NCBI GenBank assembly: GCA_902766255.1 | Contig: CACXCS010000086.1 | Location: 1 to 64,000, forward strand | From: an uncultured Bacteroidia bacterium | GTDB lineage: Bacteria > Bacteroidota > Bacteroidia > Bacteroidales > UBA932 | Reading direction: 5' to 3' | DNA length: 64,000 nucleotides | In this document: piece after piece, positions 7,265 through 16,377 of the stretch | Layout: each line of letters starts with the position of its first letter | Position numbering within the stretch: position 1 is the first letter of the stretch | Position numbers and translations under genes: made by a program | Notes under the pieces: model-generated | Databases searched by the model: none | Told to the model about the DNA's origin: nothing | The model's input: the letters and a program-made list of their open reading frames with translations, nothing else

Positions 7265-9452
7265 CCTTTGGGGTGTAGAACCTGTGCTCGGCTTCAACCT
7301 GACGGGGTTCCGCAAAGCTGGATATCCTCTTGAGATAGCCAATCACACGGGTAAGATAGTCAAGGTTTTCGCTGCCGCACTTGGGGCACTTGGTAAGGGT
7401 GTCTTTGCTGATGTATCCACAATCGTTGCACACAGTGTTGCGGCAGTTGAATGTGAAGTAGTTGGTGCCGTAATGTGCGGCTACTTTGAGCAGCTGGCGG
7501 TACTGGTCCTTGCTGAGGTGCTCGGCAATGTTCATGTGCAGGGCGGAGCCGCCGTCGAGGTACTTGACGAAGTCCTCGCCATGGAGCTTGAACTTGTCGA
7601 TCATGGAGACATTATCGTCCTCAGGATTGTAGAAGTAGGAGCTGTACAGGTTGTGCTTTGAAGATACGAAATAGCCATCTTTCTTGTCCCACTTGTAATT
7701 CTTGGCGGCAAGGTTCTCGGCGGGCACGAACTCGGTGTTGAACATGGCGTCCGAAGTCTTGTCCTTGCGGTTGGCTATGTTTATGGTTTCGAGTATGGTG
7801 TTCACGAATGCACCGTATTCGGGATTGGGGGACACCTCGAGGCCAAGGAATTCAGCAGCCTCTGTCAAGCCGTTGACGCCCACGGTAAGGTACTGGCGTT
7901 TCATGTCGATGAAGCCTGCCTTGTACACGTCGAGCATCTCGGCCTTGAGGAAGTCCTTGATAATCTCGTTGAAGGCTATCTGGTACTTGTGTACGCGCTC
8001 GGTCATCTCGCGGATGTCCTTGCTGATGTAGTTGGTGTAGAGGTCGTCCTTGTCGTAGAAATTGCTCACGGGGTTGAGGGGCTTGCCGGCCTCGAGGTGC
8101 ACGCCGCGCCTTTCTGCGAAGTAGCGGCGGACAGAATCCTGGATCAGGCGGTTGAGGTTGATGGTCATAACCGATTTGGAACCCGTGCTCACGGAAGCGG
8201 TGCCCATGGAGTACTGGTGGGTGGTGTGGTTATGGCTGGCATCCTCCATGTCCTTGAGCGAATTGCGCAGGCGGCAGCAGCTGCTCAACGAGTCGGGACT
8301 GTTGGACAGGTAGCAGAAGAAGCTGTGCCCCTTAGCCCACATCTCGGCGGTGAAGTCGGCGTAATCCTTGTCGGCGAAATCGTCGCCGCCGTCGGTCAGG
8401 AGGGCCATGGTCTCAACGGGGAAAGTGAGGATGTAGTGGTTGCGCTCCTCGTTGAACCAATTCATGAAATGCTTCTGGAGCCAGTTGAGGGTCTCCCACT
8501 TGGGTGCGGTGCCGTCGGGGAAACGGAAATCCCCGAAAACGCCCTCGAAGTAAGGCTTGTCGAAGTAGCCGATATTCCAGAAAACGGTCTGGTAGCCGCG
8601 GTTGCCTGCGGGCATGTTCATGGAGTGGACGACCTGCTGGAAATAGTTGTCGATGACTTTGACAAGGGTGCGCTTCTTGACGTTGATTTCTACTACATCA
8701 TCCAGATGCTCGAGGTAGTCGTCGCCGTAGTCTTTGCGGACAAAGTAATCGAAATACATCAGGAACTCGGGAGTGGCCACTGCACCCATGAACTGCGAGG
8801 ATACCGAGTACACCAGGTTGATGAACTCGCCGCAGAAGCTCTTGAGGTCGGTGGGAGCTACGGACACGCCGCCCAGCTCCTTGAGGCCGCTGATGAGGAA
8901 AGGATACATGGTGATTGCCACGCAGTAGGGGAAACCGGGAGTGCCGCTCTCGTCGTGCTTGTACAGCACGTGGGACTCGAGGTCCTTGAGATACTGGTCG
9001 GCAAGATGGCGCCCGTAAAGAGTTTTGATCTTGTCGCACATGATGTAGCGGTTCTGCTTTATGTTATTCTCCTTGTACAGCTCGTTGCCAAGGGTGACGA
9101 TGTTCTTGCGGGTAACATTGGCGTTGGCGTCGAACTTGGAGCCGGTGGCGGCATTGGTTGCGGCAATGTAGTCCTTGATGAAGTCCCTCTTCTTGCGGAG
9201 GTCCAGGTCGGCGTCGAATTTCTCGATGTAGGCCAGGGCTACCTTTTTGTTGATGGACATCAGCGAGTCCACTACCTGGCGGCGAATCTCGGAGCTGTAG
9301 ATGCCGTCGTAGATATAAAGATTGTTGATAATTGATACGACGATGGCGTCGTCGCAATATTGACCGGCGCTTTTGTAAGCCTCATGTATTCCACGGGCCA
9401 GTTTCGCCTTGTCATACTCTTCTGTCAAGCCGGTGGTTTTACGTACTTCCAT
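7245..9452 (-). CDS. nrdD: Anaerobic (class III) ribonucleoside-triphosphate reductase
   Basis: Makes deoxyribonucleotides without oxygen, using a glycyl radical and probably formate as reductant. The protein has 735 residues. The N-terminal ATP-cone begins MEVRKTTGLTEEYDKAKLARG. The catalytic barrel includes the NCRNTVCNDC and CPKCG cysteines (zinc site), and the radical loop is RVIGYLKRI, with Gly705 thirty residues from the end. It is followed by nrdG in an overlapping operon. No aerobic ribonucleotide reductase lies nearby, which fits a strict anaerobe. A -7 box lies 35 nt upstream of the start. Confidence 0.97.
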   Translation of the reverse strand: MEVRKTTGLTEEYDKAKLARGIHEAYKSAGQYCDDAIVVSIINNLYIYDGIYSSEIRRQVVDSLMSINKKVALAYIEKFDADLDLRKKRDFIKDYIAATNAATGSKFDANANVTRKNIVTLGNELYKENNIKQNRYIMCDKIKTLYGRHLADQYLKDLESHVLYKHDESGTPGFPYCVAITMYPFLISGLKELGGVSVAPTDLKSFCGEFINLVYSVSSQFMGAVATPEFLMYFDYFVRKDYGDDYLEHLDDVVEINVKKRTLVKVIDNYFQQVVHSMNMPAGNRGYQTVFWNIGYFDKPYFEGVFGDFRFPDGTAPKWETLNWLQKHFMNWFNEERNHYILTFPVETMALLTDGGDDFADKDYADFTAEMWAKGHSFFCYLSNSPDSLSSCCRLRNSLKDMEDASHNHTTHQYSMGTASVSTGSKSVMTINLNRLIQDSVRRYFAERRGVHLEAGKPLNPVSNFYDKDDLYTNYISKDIREMTERVHKYQIAFNEIIKDFLKAEMLDVYKAGFIDMKRQYLTVGVNGLTEAAEFLGLEVSPNPEYGAFVNTILETINIANRKDKTSDAMFNTEFVPAENLAAKNYKWDKKDGYFVSSKHNLYSSYFYNPEDDNVSMIDKFKLHGEDFVKYLDGGSALHMNIAEHLSKDQYRQLLKVAAHYGTNYFTFNCRNTVCNDCGYISKDTLTKCPKCGSENLDYLTRVIGYLKRISSFAEPRQVEAEHRFYTPKDAEVRS

Positions 9453-9486
9453 AAGTGTTTTTTAAATTCGTTTGGTTAGCGGAGGA

Positions 9487-9494
9487 CAAATTTA
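9487..9494 (-). promoter_or_regulatory. -7 promoter box of nrdDG
   Basis: TAAATTTG on the minus strand matches TAnnTTTG. A TTTG lies 23 nt further upstream, slightly more than the common 19-21 nt. Expected transcription start is near 9480, leaving a leader of about 28 nt before the nrdD ATG. Confidence 0.5.
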
Positions 9495-9570
9495 TCCAAT
9501 AGAACCCGGTAAAAAAACAAACTTGACAAGAAGTTTTCAACACACTTATAAACAACGCATCCTAAAGCAG

Positions 9571-9605
9571 CAGAAGGCCGTTTCCACCCCGGAAACGGCC
9601 TTCTG
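9571..9605 (-). terminator. 15-bp perfect hairpin after the FAD oxidoreductase gene
   Basis: CAGAAGGCCGTTTCC (9571-9585) pairs with GGAAACGGCCTTCTG (9591-9605) around a 5-nt loop. It begins 15 nt past the stop of the minus-strand gene at 9620. The T run beyond it is poor, so it may act partly as a transcript-end stabiliser. Confidence 0.65.
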
Positions 9606-9619
9606 AAACTGCGTTTATT

Positions 9620-11476
9620 CTACAATACGTCGAAAGCGAAAATGTGCCCCTTGCCGCCGCCCCAGGTTTCATTCACCACGATGCGGACTGCATCGGCTTG
9701 CACTGGGTCGAAGCTAATTTTATTGAGACGCACATAGTTAAGAGGGCACTCATATACTGTCGTCCATTCGCCCTTCTTGAGCTTGGTCTGGATGCAGTAG
9801 GATTTGACCATCATCCACGGTACCTGGACGCGCTCGGTGGTGGCCTCGAGCTTGCGCATACGCTTGGAGCGTATCTTGAACATGGAGTCGAATACCAGGC
9901 GGACACCGCTTATCGTGACGGGCTTCTTCCAGTTGTACTCGACGGAGGTGTCGCCGGGATCCACCCATACTCCGTTGTCGATTCCGTCCCATTTGCGGTC
10001 GATGCCGTTGCGCAGTGCCTCGTTGGCAGCAGCGGTACGGGCACTGAGGGTGAGGGGTGAAACTTTGCGCCAGCGGTAGGGGAGCATGCAGTCGTCGTCT
10101 TCAAGCATATCCTGCAGCTCACCGATGTATTGTGCGCGCACCTGTGCAGGAGTCACTCCCTTGGCAAGGGCCAGAGCCGCTCCGGTACCACAGGCCTGGC
10201 CGAGCAGTGCGGTGGTGGCCATGACGCGGGTTGCTGAGAGCCCCATGTGGGTGCACGAGATGTCGCGGCCGGCGAACATCAAATTGGGAACATTGATGGA
10301 ATACAGGCAGTCGAATGGGATGCCGAAGTAGTCGGGACACTTGTATTCATGGCTGATGATGCCTTTCTTGTGGAAGGCCTCGGGGTCGTGGTCGTCGAGG
10401 GACCATCCGCCGTAGGCAATTACGTCCTCGAAGTGGCCGCCGGATTGAACGTCGTTCTGGGTGAGTATGTGGGGCCCGATGAAGCGGGTGGACTCGCGCT
10501 TGCCGGGAAGCGAACCTATCCAGTCAAGTTCATAGCCATTGCAGCGGCCATCGGGGTGGTTCTTCATGTATTCCCAGATACCATAGGCGATGCGTTTAAG
10601 CTCGAACTGTATGTCGGGGGCATCGAAGATGGTGTCGTACAGTCCTCCGAATTCTATCCACCAGAAATTGTTGTCCTTGGGGGAGTAGATGCGCTTGTAG
10701 TTGAACTTGACGCCTGGAATAGTGGACTTTTCGGTGGAGTAGTCAAAGTCGGCGTCGGTGAAATGATATGCCCAGTCGGGGGCGATGAAAGGGTGATCCT
10801 CGTCGGTCTTTCGCAGCTGGAGAAGGATGGAGTTGCCCATCGTGTGGCTGTCTCCACCTTCATGGAGACAATTCTCCCCGAACTCTTCGGGGAACTCGCG
10901 GCCGCGGCGGAACTGGGCGCCGGAGAGACGGAGGATGCCGTCGCCCGTGCAGTCGGCAAAGAGCCGGCCCTTGATGGTGTAACGGGTATATGCGTTTGAA
11001 TTCCAAGCCTTTACCGCAGCGATCTCGCCGCCGTTCATAACCACGTCCTCGACCGAGGTGTTGAGCAGGAGCTTGATGTTGGGCTCACTTATGACCGTGG
11101 TGTAGATAACATCGTCCCAGATGGTGTACCGCTGCAGGGGGTTATAGTAGAAATTGCGCAGCTGCATTTCCTCCAGGATGCCTGCCTCCTGGTACTGGTC
11201 TTTGAGAACGCCCACAATGCCCATGCGCATTTCGCTGGAAGCGTTGCCCCCGAGCACGGGACGGTCCTGTACCAGAATGACAGAGGTACCATGGCGTGCG
11301 GCGGAAACTGCGGCGCACACTCCGGCAAGGCCGCCGCCTGCCACAACGAAGTCGGCCTGAAGTTCTACCTCTTTAACAACTTGGGAATTCTTTTCGGTGA
11401 GCATACCCTGTGCACTGACCTGGAAGGATATGGTCGTGGTTAGGAGAATGCCAGCGATCAAGGTTTTAATCTTCAT
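9620..11476 (-). CDS. Exported FAD-dependent oxidoreductase (FAD_oxidored family)
   Basis: A 618-residue protein with a signal peptide (MKIKTLIAGILLTTTISFQVSAQ). The FAD dinucleotide-binding motif is FVVAGGGLAGVCAAVSAARHG, read here as V-x-G-G-G-L-A-G near residue 47, followed by LGGNASSEMRMG, the signature of the secreted flavoproteins of the FAD_oxidored family. GRLFADCTGDG and FAGRDISCTHMGLSATRVM complete the FAD fold. The last 130 residues form a beta-rich module of unknown role. Bacteroidota carry these near polysaccharide loci, with substrates mostly unknown. Here it stands alone, divergent from the HerA-like gene, with its own promoter and terminator. Confidence 0.85.
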   Translation of the reverse strand: MKIKTLIAGILLTTTISFQVSAQGMLTEKNSQVVKEVELQADFVVAGGGLAGVCAAVSAARHGTSVILVQDRPVLGGNASSEMRMGIVGVLKDQYQEAGILEEMQLRNFYYNPLQRYTIWDDVIYTTVISEPNIKLLLNTSVEDVVMNGGEIAAVKAWNSNAYTRYTIKGRLFADCTGDGILRLSGAQFRRGREFPEEFGENCLHEGGDSHTMGNSILLQLRKTDEDHPFIAPDWAYHFTDADFDYSTEKSTIPGVKFNYKRIYSPKDNNFWWIEFGGLYDTIFDAPDIQFELKRIAYGIWEYMKNHPDGRCNGYELDWIGSLPGKRESTRFIGPHILTQNDVQSGGHFEDVIAYGGWSLDDHDPEAFHKKGIISHEYKCPDYFGIPFDCLYSINVPNLMFAGRDISCTHMGLSATRVMATTALLGQACGTGAALALAKGVTPAQVRAQYIGELQDMLEDDDCMLPYRWRKVSPLTLSARTAAANEALRNGIDRKWDGIDNGVWVDPGDTSVEYNWKKPVTISGVRLVFDSMFKIRSKRMRKLEATTERVQVPWMMVKSYCIQTKLKKGEWTTVYECPLNYVRLNKISFDPVQADAVRIVVNETWGGGKGHIFAFDVL

Positions 11477-11496
11477 GATTTGGTTACTGTTTTTCG

Positions 11497-11504
11497 CAAA
11501 TATA
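11497..11504 (-). promoter_or_regulatory. -7 box of the FAD oxidoreductase gene
   Basis: Minus-strand TATATTTG (plus strand CAAATATA) lies 20 nt upstream of the ATG at 11476. It faces the divergent box at 11508-11515, so the two genes share a 57-bp promoter region. Confidence 0.5.
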
Positions 11505-11507
11505 AGC

Positions 11508-11515
11508 TATATTTG
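11508..11515 (+). promoter_or_regulatory. -7 box of the HerA-like ATPase operon
   Basis: TATATTTG matches TAnnTTTG. It ends 18 nt before ATG 11534, which supports that start over the upstream in-frame codon at 11480, because the latter would precede the promoter. Confidence 0.5.
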
Positions 11516-11533
11516 TGGAAAATTCAATACGAT

Positions 11534-13207
11534 ATGTACACATCCAGCAACGGACTTTATGTCGCCCACGGCCCCAACGGCCCAATAAGCATTACAGGAA
11601 AAATGGCAAACAGGCACGGCCTCATCGCCGGTGCCACCGGTACCGGTAAAACCGTAACACTCCAGGTTCTGGCAGAAACTTTCAGCCAGGCCGGGGTTCC
11701 CTGTTTCATGGCGGATATGAAGGGAGACCTGAGCGGCATAAGCCAGACCGGACGCATGTCTGGTTTCATCGAAAAGCGCTGCGCAGAGTTCGGTATAAGC
11801 AATCCCAACTTCGGTCCCAACCCCACTCGCTTTTACGATGTGTTCGGTGAGCAGGGCCATCCCATGCGCACCACCATATCCAACATGGGTCCTCAGCTTC
11901 TAAGCCGTCTGATGGGGCTTAACGAGGTTCAGTCCGGTGTGCTGGACATCATCTTCAAGGTGGCGGACGACAAGGGCCTCCTGTTGATAGACCTCAAAGA
12001 CCTCCGTTCCATGCTCGCTTACGTTGACGAGCACGCCGCCGAGCTTCGCGCTGACTACGGCAATGTGACCTCCATGACCATAGGCGCCATCCAAAGGGCA
12101 CTCCTGGGCCTTGAGAACGAGGGCGCCGAAAAGTTCTTCGCCGAGCCTTCCTTCGATATCCAGGACCTCTTTGCTGTCGAGAACGGCCGCGGTGTCATGA
12201 GCGTGCTTGCCGCCGACAAGTTGATGATGAATCCCAAGCTCTATTCGACCTTCCTGCTTTGGCTCATGTCGGACATTTACGCCCGTCTGCCCGAAATAGG
12301 GGATCCCGAGCTTCCCAAACTGGTATTTTTCTTCGACGAGGCGCACACTCTGTTCACGGACACCGCTCCCGCACTTGTCCAGAAGATTGAACAGGTGATA
12401 CGCCTTATCCGAAGCAAGGGCGTCGGTATCTACTTCGTCACCCAGAACCCTACCGATATCCCCGATTCCATACTTGGCCAGCTGGGTAACCGTATCCAGC
12501 ACGCCCTGCGCGCCTATACCCCCAAGGACCAGAAAGCCGTACGCAGTGCAGCAGAAACCTTCCGTCCAAATCCCGCATTCAAAACTGCCGAGGCTATCTC
12601 TACCCTCGAAACCGGTGAGGCCCTGGTGAGTTTCCTGGACGAAAAGGGTGCTCCGTCGGTAGTTGAACGCGCCCGTATCCTCTTCCCTCTGAGCCAGATA
12701 GGAGCAATTACCGAGGGCCAGAGGCTGGATATCCGCAATGCATCTCCCGTCAGGGGTAAATATGATACTGTCATTGACCGCGAGTCCGCATTCGAAATCC
12801 TTCTTGCCGACCGCAAGCGCGCCGAGGAAATCCAGGCCCAGCAGCAGGAAGCAATAGAACGTCAGAAGGCCGAGGCCGAAGAGGCCCGCCGCCAGCGCGA
12901 ACTTGCCAAAGAGCAGCAGGCTCTGGAAAAACAAAGGGCCGCGGCCGAAAAGCAGCAATCCAAGGGCAAGAAGGCTGCCAAGGCCGGCCTTGGAACTGTT
13001 GTTATGGGTGCAGCAATCGGCGCTGCCGTGTCCAGCCTTTCCCGCAGCGCAGGCAACGCAGCGGCAGATGCCATAACCGGCAAGAACAAGAAAGACGGCA
13101 CAAAGAAGAAAACTGGCAAGAGCGCCGGCGAGAAGGCTGTCTCAAGCGCCGCATCTTCCGCCCTCCGCACTCTGACCAGAAGCATACTCGGCAGCCTTAT
13201 CAAATAG
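11534..13207 (+). CDS. HerA-like ATPase (DUF853 family)
   Basis: A 557-residue P-loop ATPase. Walker A is GATGTGKT at residues 33-40, Walker B is LVFFFDEAHTLF, and TQNPTDIP follows as in HerA/FtsK-like DNA pumps of the DUF853 (YjgR) group. Residues about 430-480 are an Arg/Glu/Gln-rich coiled coil (RKRAEEIQAQQQEAIERQ...), then a lysine- and alanine-rich tail with a short hydrophobic stretch. Function in cells is not established; DNA translocation is inferred from the fold. It heads a run with the Omp85 barrel, M23 peptidase and TrmO (gaps 4 nt, 1 nt, then overlap). Confidence 0.88.
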   Translation: MYTSSNGLYVAHGPNGPISITGKMANRHGLIAGATGTGKTVTLQVLAETFSQAGVPCFMADMKGDLSGISQTGRMSGFIEKRCAEFGISNPNFGPNPTRFYDVFGEQGHPMRTTISNMGPQLLSRLMGLNEVQSGVLDIIFKVADDKGLLLIDLKDLRSMLAYVDEHAAELRADYGNVTSMTIGAIQRALLGLENEGAEKFFAEPSFDIQDLFAVENGRGVMSVLAADKLMMNPKLYSTFLLWLMSDIYARLPEIGDPELPKLVFFFDEAHTLFTDTAPALVQKIEQVIRLIRSKGVGIYFVTQNPTDIPDSILGQLGNRIQHALRAYTPKDQKAVRSAAETFRPNPAFKTAEAISTLETGEALVSFLDEKGAPSVVERARILFPLSQIGAITEGQRLDIRNASPVRGKYDTVIDRESAFEILLADRKRAEEIQAQQQEAIERQKAEAEEARRQRELAKEQQALEKQRAAAEKQQSKGKKAAKAGLGTVVMGAAIGAAVSSLSRSAGNAAADAITGKNKKDGTKKKTGKSAGEKAVSSAASSALRTLTRSILGSLIK

Positions 13208-13211
13208 ATAG

Positions 13212-14501
13212 GTGCGCCGTCTGTGGGGCATAATTACGCTGATCCTGTGCACGGGCTTTGCAGCCGGCGCGCAGGATCCGCTGCCTTTACAGGAGTCCGA
13301 CATTCAGACTGTCAAAAACCAGAAGGGATTCAAGCAGGGACTGTACGTAATACCCCTTCCCATACTTGGTTACAGCTCTGATCTGGGCTTTCAGTTCGGC
13401 GGCTACGTTGACCTTTACAGCTATGGCCGGGAGCCTTCGATTTTCCCTAAGTTCTACCATCATTTTCATGTCGAGGCTTCGCATTATACTAAAGGGCAGA
13501 CGTTCGTATACGGTGAGTACGAGTCCGACTTCCTTATACCGGGAGTGCGCTTCATCAGCTCCATTTCGTGGCAGACAGATCCCCTGTATCAGTTCTATGG
13601 ATTCAACGGATCGGTAAACCAGTACGATCCAGGTCTCGACCGAAGGAATGGTGTGGCTTATTACTGTTATAAACGGGATATGTTGCGGTTCCTTTCCTCG
13701 TTCCAGGGAAGTATAGGACGCAACTGGGGCTGGATGGCGGCGCTCAATATCAGGAGGATACGGTCTGCAGACCTGGATTTCGGCAATTACGATTCTTCCA
13801 ACACTCTCTTCCGTAAGTATACTGATGCCGGCATTATTCATCCGGACGAAATGTCCGGCACTCTGGCAGAGATACTTGGGGGAGTGAAGTACGACACGAG
13901 GGATTTCGAGCCTGATCCTAAATCAGGGGTATGGGCCGAGCTGTATTTGAACGGATCGCCTGATATATTCGGGACCGGCTATCCTTATCTTAAGGCAGCT
14001 CTGCGCTGGAGGCATTATTTAACCCCGGGGCCCGCGTGGCTGACTCTGGCTTACCACTTGGGCTATCAAACTACGCTACTGGGCAATCCGCCCTTTTATG
14101 TAGAGCAGAACATCAGCACTATTCAGATACGCCAGGGCTGCGCCGACGGACTTGGCGGAATCAACACGCTGAGGGGCGTGCTCGGCAACAGGCTGGTGGG
14201 CGATGCCTATGCCTGGGCCAATTTCGAATTTCGTTTCAGGATAGTGCAGTTCAGCGTTGCAGGAATAGATTTTGCTGTAGTTATGAATCCGTTCCTCGAC
14301 GCTGGAATGATAGTAAAACCCTTCCGTCTGGCCAATGATGCCGAGCAGCTGAGGCTTGCCCGCCTGCCTCATGCAAGCGCGGGTACCGGAGTGAAGCTGG
14401 GCATGGACAGCAATTTCCTGTTGTCGTTTGAATGGGGAATGCCTTTCAGGCGGGATGATGGGCATTCAAGTATTTACTGTGCATTGAATTACATCTTTTG
14501 A
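13212..14501 (+). CDS. Omp85/BamA-like outer-membrane barrel without POTRA domains
   Basis: Begins with GTG four bases after the previous stop; the signal peptide is MRRLWGIITLILCTGFAAGAQ. The 429-residue protein matches the surface-antigen (Bac_surface_Ag) barrel: GGVKYDTRDFEPDPKSG is the typical first-strand motif, LGGINTLRG parallels the LRGF/VRGY lid-loop region, and the protein ends in an aromatic (LNYIF), the recognition strand for BAM. No POTRA repeats are present, so it is unlikely to be BamA itself; short barrels of this type in Bacteroidota have unknown cargo. A lipid- or protein-export role is only inferred. Confidence 0.8.
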   Translation: MRRLWGIITLILCTGFAAGAQDPLPLQESDIQTVKNQKGFKQGLYVIPLPILGYSSDLGFQFGGYVDLYSYGREPSIFPKFYHHFHVEASHYTKGQTFVYGEYESDFLIPGVRFISSISWQTDPLYQFYGFNGSVNQYDPGLDRRNGVAYYCYKRDMLRFLSSFQGSIGRNWGWMAALNIRRIRSADLDFGNYDSSNTLFRKYTDAGIIHPDEMSGTLAEILGGVKYDTRDFEPDPKSGVWAELYLNGSPDIFGTGYPYLKAALRWRHYLTPGPAWLTLAYHLGYQTTLLGNPPFYVEQNISTIQIRQGCADGLGGINTLRGVLGNRLVGDAYAWANFEFRFRIVQFSVAGIDFAVVMNPFLDAGMIVKPFRLANDAEQLRLARLPHASAGTGVKLGMDSNFLLSFEWGMPFRRDDGHSSIYCALNYIF

Positions 14502-14502
14502 T

Positions 14503-15708
14503 ATGAAGAGGTTATTTATATTGTTTTCGGCCTTTTTGATTGTCTTTTCATCCTGCGGACGGCACGGAGGAGAAGGAGGGGAAGTTAAAGTTCAGAAAGA
14601 TACAATCTATCCGCTTGGATTCCTTACTGATGCTTTTGCGGTAGATTCATCGACGGTGCATAACGGCGAGACTTTTTCGGGCGTAATGGGACGGCTCGGG
14701 CTTGGCTCCGGCGACAGCTACAGGCTCAGCGAGGCGGTTGACAGTGTGTTTGACGTACGCCGCATGCGTGCCGGGAACGGCGTTGAAGCCTATTACAGCA
14801 CCGACTCTACGCGTCATCTTGAATATGTCGTTTATCACAACGACCGCATACGCAGCACCATCTTCAAATGCCGGGACTCGCTGTACGCTTGGACATACGA
14901 CAAGCCGGTGCAGAACGAAAGGCGAATCACGGATGTGACTATCAAGAGCTCGCTCTGGAACGACATGCGCGCCGCCGGAGCATCGCCTTTGCTGATAGTC
15001 GATCTTGCTGAAATATATGCTTGGACGGTCAATTTCTTCGGCCTTCAGGAAGGGGACCGCTTCCGTGTTATTTACGACCAGACGGTTTGCGACGGCGAGG
15101 TGGTAAAGATTGATAGTGTGGAGTTTGCGGTGTACGATAGCGGGAAGTTCCGTGCCGGTGCCATACGATTCGACCAGGGTGACGGAGGCAACAAATACTG
15201 GAGCGAGAAAGGGGAGAGCCTGCGAAAGGCCTTCCTCAAGGCCCCGCTGCAGTATACTCGCATAAGCAGTCGCTTCACATACCATCGCAAGCATCCTATA
15301 ACCGGCGTGGTACGCCCTCATACCGCCGTAGATTATGCGGCGCCAACCGGCACCCCTGTGCATACTATCGGAGATGGTACCGTTACCGTATGCGGTTGGG
15401 ACGGCTCCGGGGGAGGGAACCGTATACGCATACGCCACATGAACGGCTACGAAACGTGCTATATGCACCTGTCCAAGTTCGCTTCCGGTATCAAGGCGGG
15501 TGTGCGCGTCGCCCAGGGCGATGTTATTGGATACGTTGGCTCCACGGGCCACTCCACCGGTCCCCACCTGGATTTCAGGGTTTGGAAGGACGGCACTCCT
15601 ATCGATCCTCTGAGTATGATTTCTCCGCCCTCCGAACCCCTTAAGAGTGAGAACCTGGACTCTCTTGGAAAGATGTATACTGCTTATCTTAAGGAGGTTG
15701 GCGAATGA
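14503..15708 (+). CDS. M23-family murein peptidase, lipoprotein
   Basis: A 401-residue lipoprotein (MKRLFILFSAFLIVFSSC; lipobox VFSSC). The C-terminal LytM/M23 domain is complete: HTAVDYAAPTGTPV gives the His and Asp zinc ligands, YMHLSKF the middle segment, and GPHLDFRVW the terminal His. The upstream domain (about 40-260) resembles the OapA/LysM-like region of MepM-type endopeptidases. It likely cuts peptide cross-links in the periplasm. Its stop overlaps the start of trmO (ATGA at 15705). Confidence 0.9.
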   Translation: MKRLFILFSAFLIVFSSCGRHGGEGGEVKVQKDTIYPLGFLTDAFAVDSSTVHNGETFSGVMGRLGLGSGDSYRLSEAVDSVFDVRRMRAGNGVEAYYSTDSTRHLEYVVYHNDRIRSTIFKCRDSLYAWTYDKPVQNERRITDVTIKSSLWNDMRAAGASPLLIVDLAEIYAWTVNFFGLQEGDRFRVIYDQTVCDGEVVKIDSVEFAVYDSGKFRAGAIRFDQGDGGNKYWSEKGESLRKAFLKAPLQYTRISSRFTYHRKHPITGVVRPHTAVDYAAPTGTPVHTIGDGTVTVCGWDGSGGGNRIRIRHMNGYETCYMHLSKFASGIKAGVRVAQGDVIGYVGSTGHSTGPHLDFRVWKDGTPIDPLSMISPPSEPLKSENLDSLGKMYTAYLKEVGE

Positions 15709-16358
15709 ATATTGAACCTGTAGCATACTTCAGTTCTCCGCTTAAGGAGAAGTTCGGCATTCCCAGGCAATCCGGTCTTGCGACCTGTCTGAGGGGAGAG
15801 GTCCGCTTTGTGCCTCCGTACGATGCACCAGAGGCTGTGAGGGGACTTGAAGGATTCGACTACTGCTGGCTCTTATGGGGCTTTTCGCTCAATCCCGAGG
15901 CAGCCCCCTCACTTACGGTGCGTCCTCCCAGGCTGGGCGGGAACAAGCGGGTGGGAGTGTTTGCATCACGCTCGCCGTTCCGGCCCAACCAGCTTGGACT
16001 TTCTTGCGTACGGATTGTGTCGGTCAAGCCCGGAGTGATTGTGGTGTCGGGGGCCGATCTGGCCGACGGGACTCCGGTGTTCGATGTTAAACCGTATGTT
16101 GCTTATTCCGATAGTCATGATGGAATTCGTTGTGGATTTGTAGATTGCATGGCTTGGTCTGAACTTGAGGTTGAGATACCCGAGGAGATCAGGGAAGCTC
16201 TGGGGGAGCAGGATTGTGCCATAATATCTCAGCTTTTGTCTCAGGATCCACGTCCTCAGTATCAAGATGACCCCGAACGGATTTACGGCCTTAGCTTCGG
16301 AGGGTATAATGTAAAATTTCGCATCGACGGACAAAAAGTACTTGTGCTCTCGGTTTAA
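15705..16358 (+). CDS. trmO: tRNA (t6A37) N6-methyltransferase
   Basis: TrmO methylates N6-threonylcarbamoyladenosine at position 37 of some tRNAs, using SAM. Family motifs are visible: EKFGIPRQSGL near the N-terminus, LEGFDYCWLLWGF, RPPRLGGNKRVGVFASRSPFRPNQLGLS, and DVKPYVAYSD. The length of 217 residues is normal. It overlaps the M23 gene by four bases, an association that probably reflects shared expression only. The downstream gene has its own promoter. Confidence 0.93.
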   Translation: MNIEPVAYFSSPLKEKFGIPRQSGLATCLRGEVRFVPPYDAPEAVRGLEGFDYCWLLWGFSLNPEAAPSLTVRPPRLGGNKRVGVFASRSPFRPNQLGLSCVRIVSVKPGVIVVSGADLADGTPVFDVKPYVAYSDSHDGIRCGFVDCMAWSELEVEIPEEIREALGEQDCAIISQLLSQDPRPQYQDDPERIYGLSFGGYNVKFRIDGQKVLVLSV

Positions 16359-16371
16359 AGTATTATTTTTG
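16341..16371 (+). promoter_or_regulatory. Promoter of the SEC-C protein gene; probable leaderless start
   Basis: CTTG at 16341-16344, a 19-nt spacer, then TATTTTTG at 16364-16371. The ATG is at 16378, only six bases after the -7 box, so transcription should start at or within a few bases of the start codon. Confidence 0.55.
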
Positions 16372-16377
16372 TAATCT

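Noticed and set aside
7989..9335. Long plus-strand frame opposite nrdD
   Set aside because: It is the antisense shadow of a strongly conserved gene; the Val/Glu/Gly-rich product is typical of reversed coding sequence.
10247..10999. Plus-strand frame inside the FAD oxidoreductase gene
   Set aside because: Antisense shadow; the FAD motifs on the minus strand are unambiguous.
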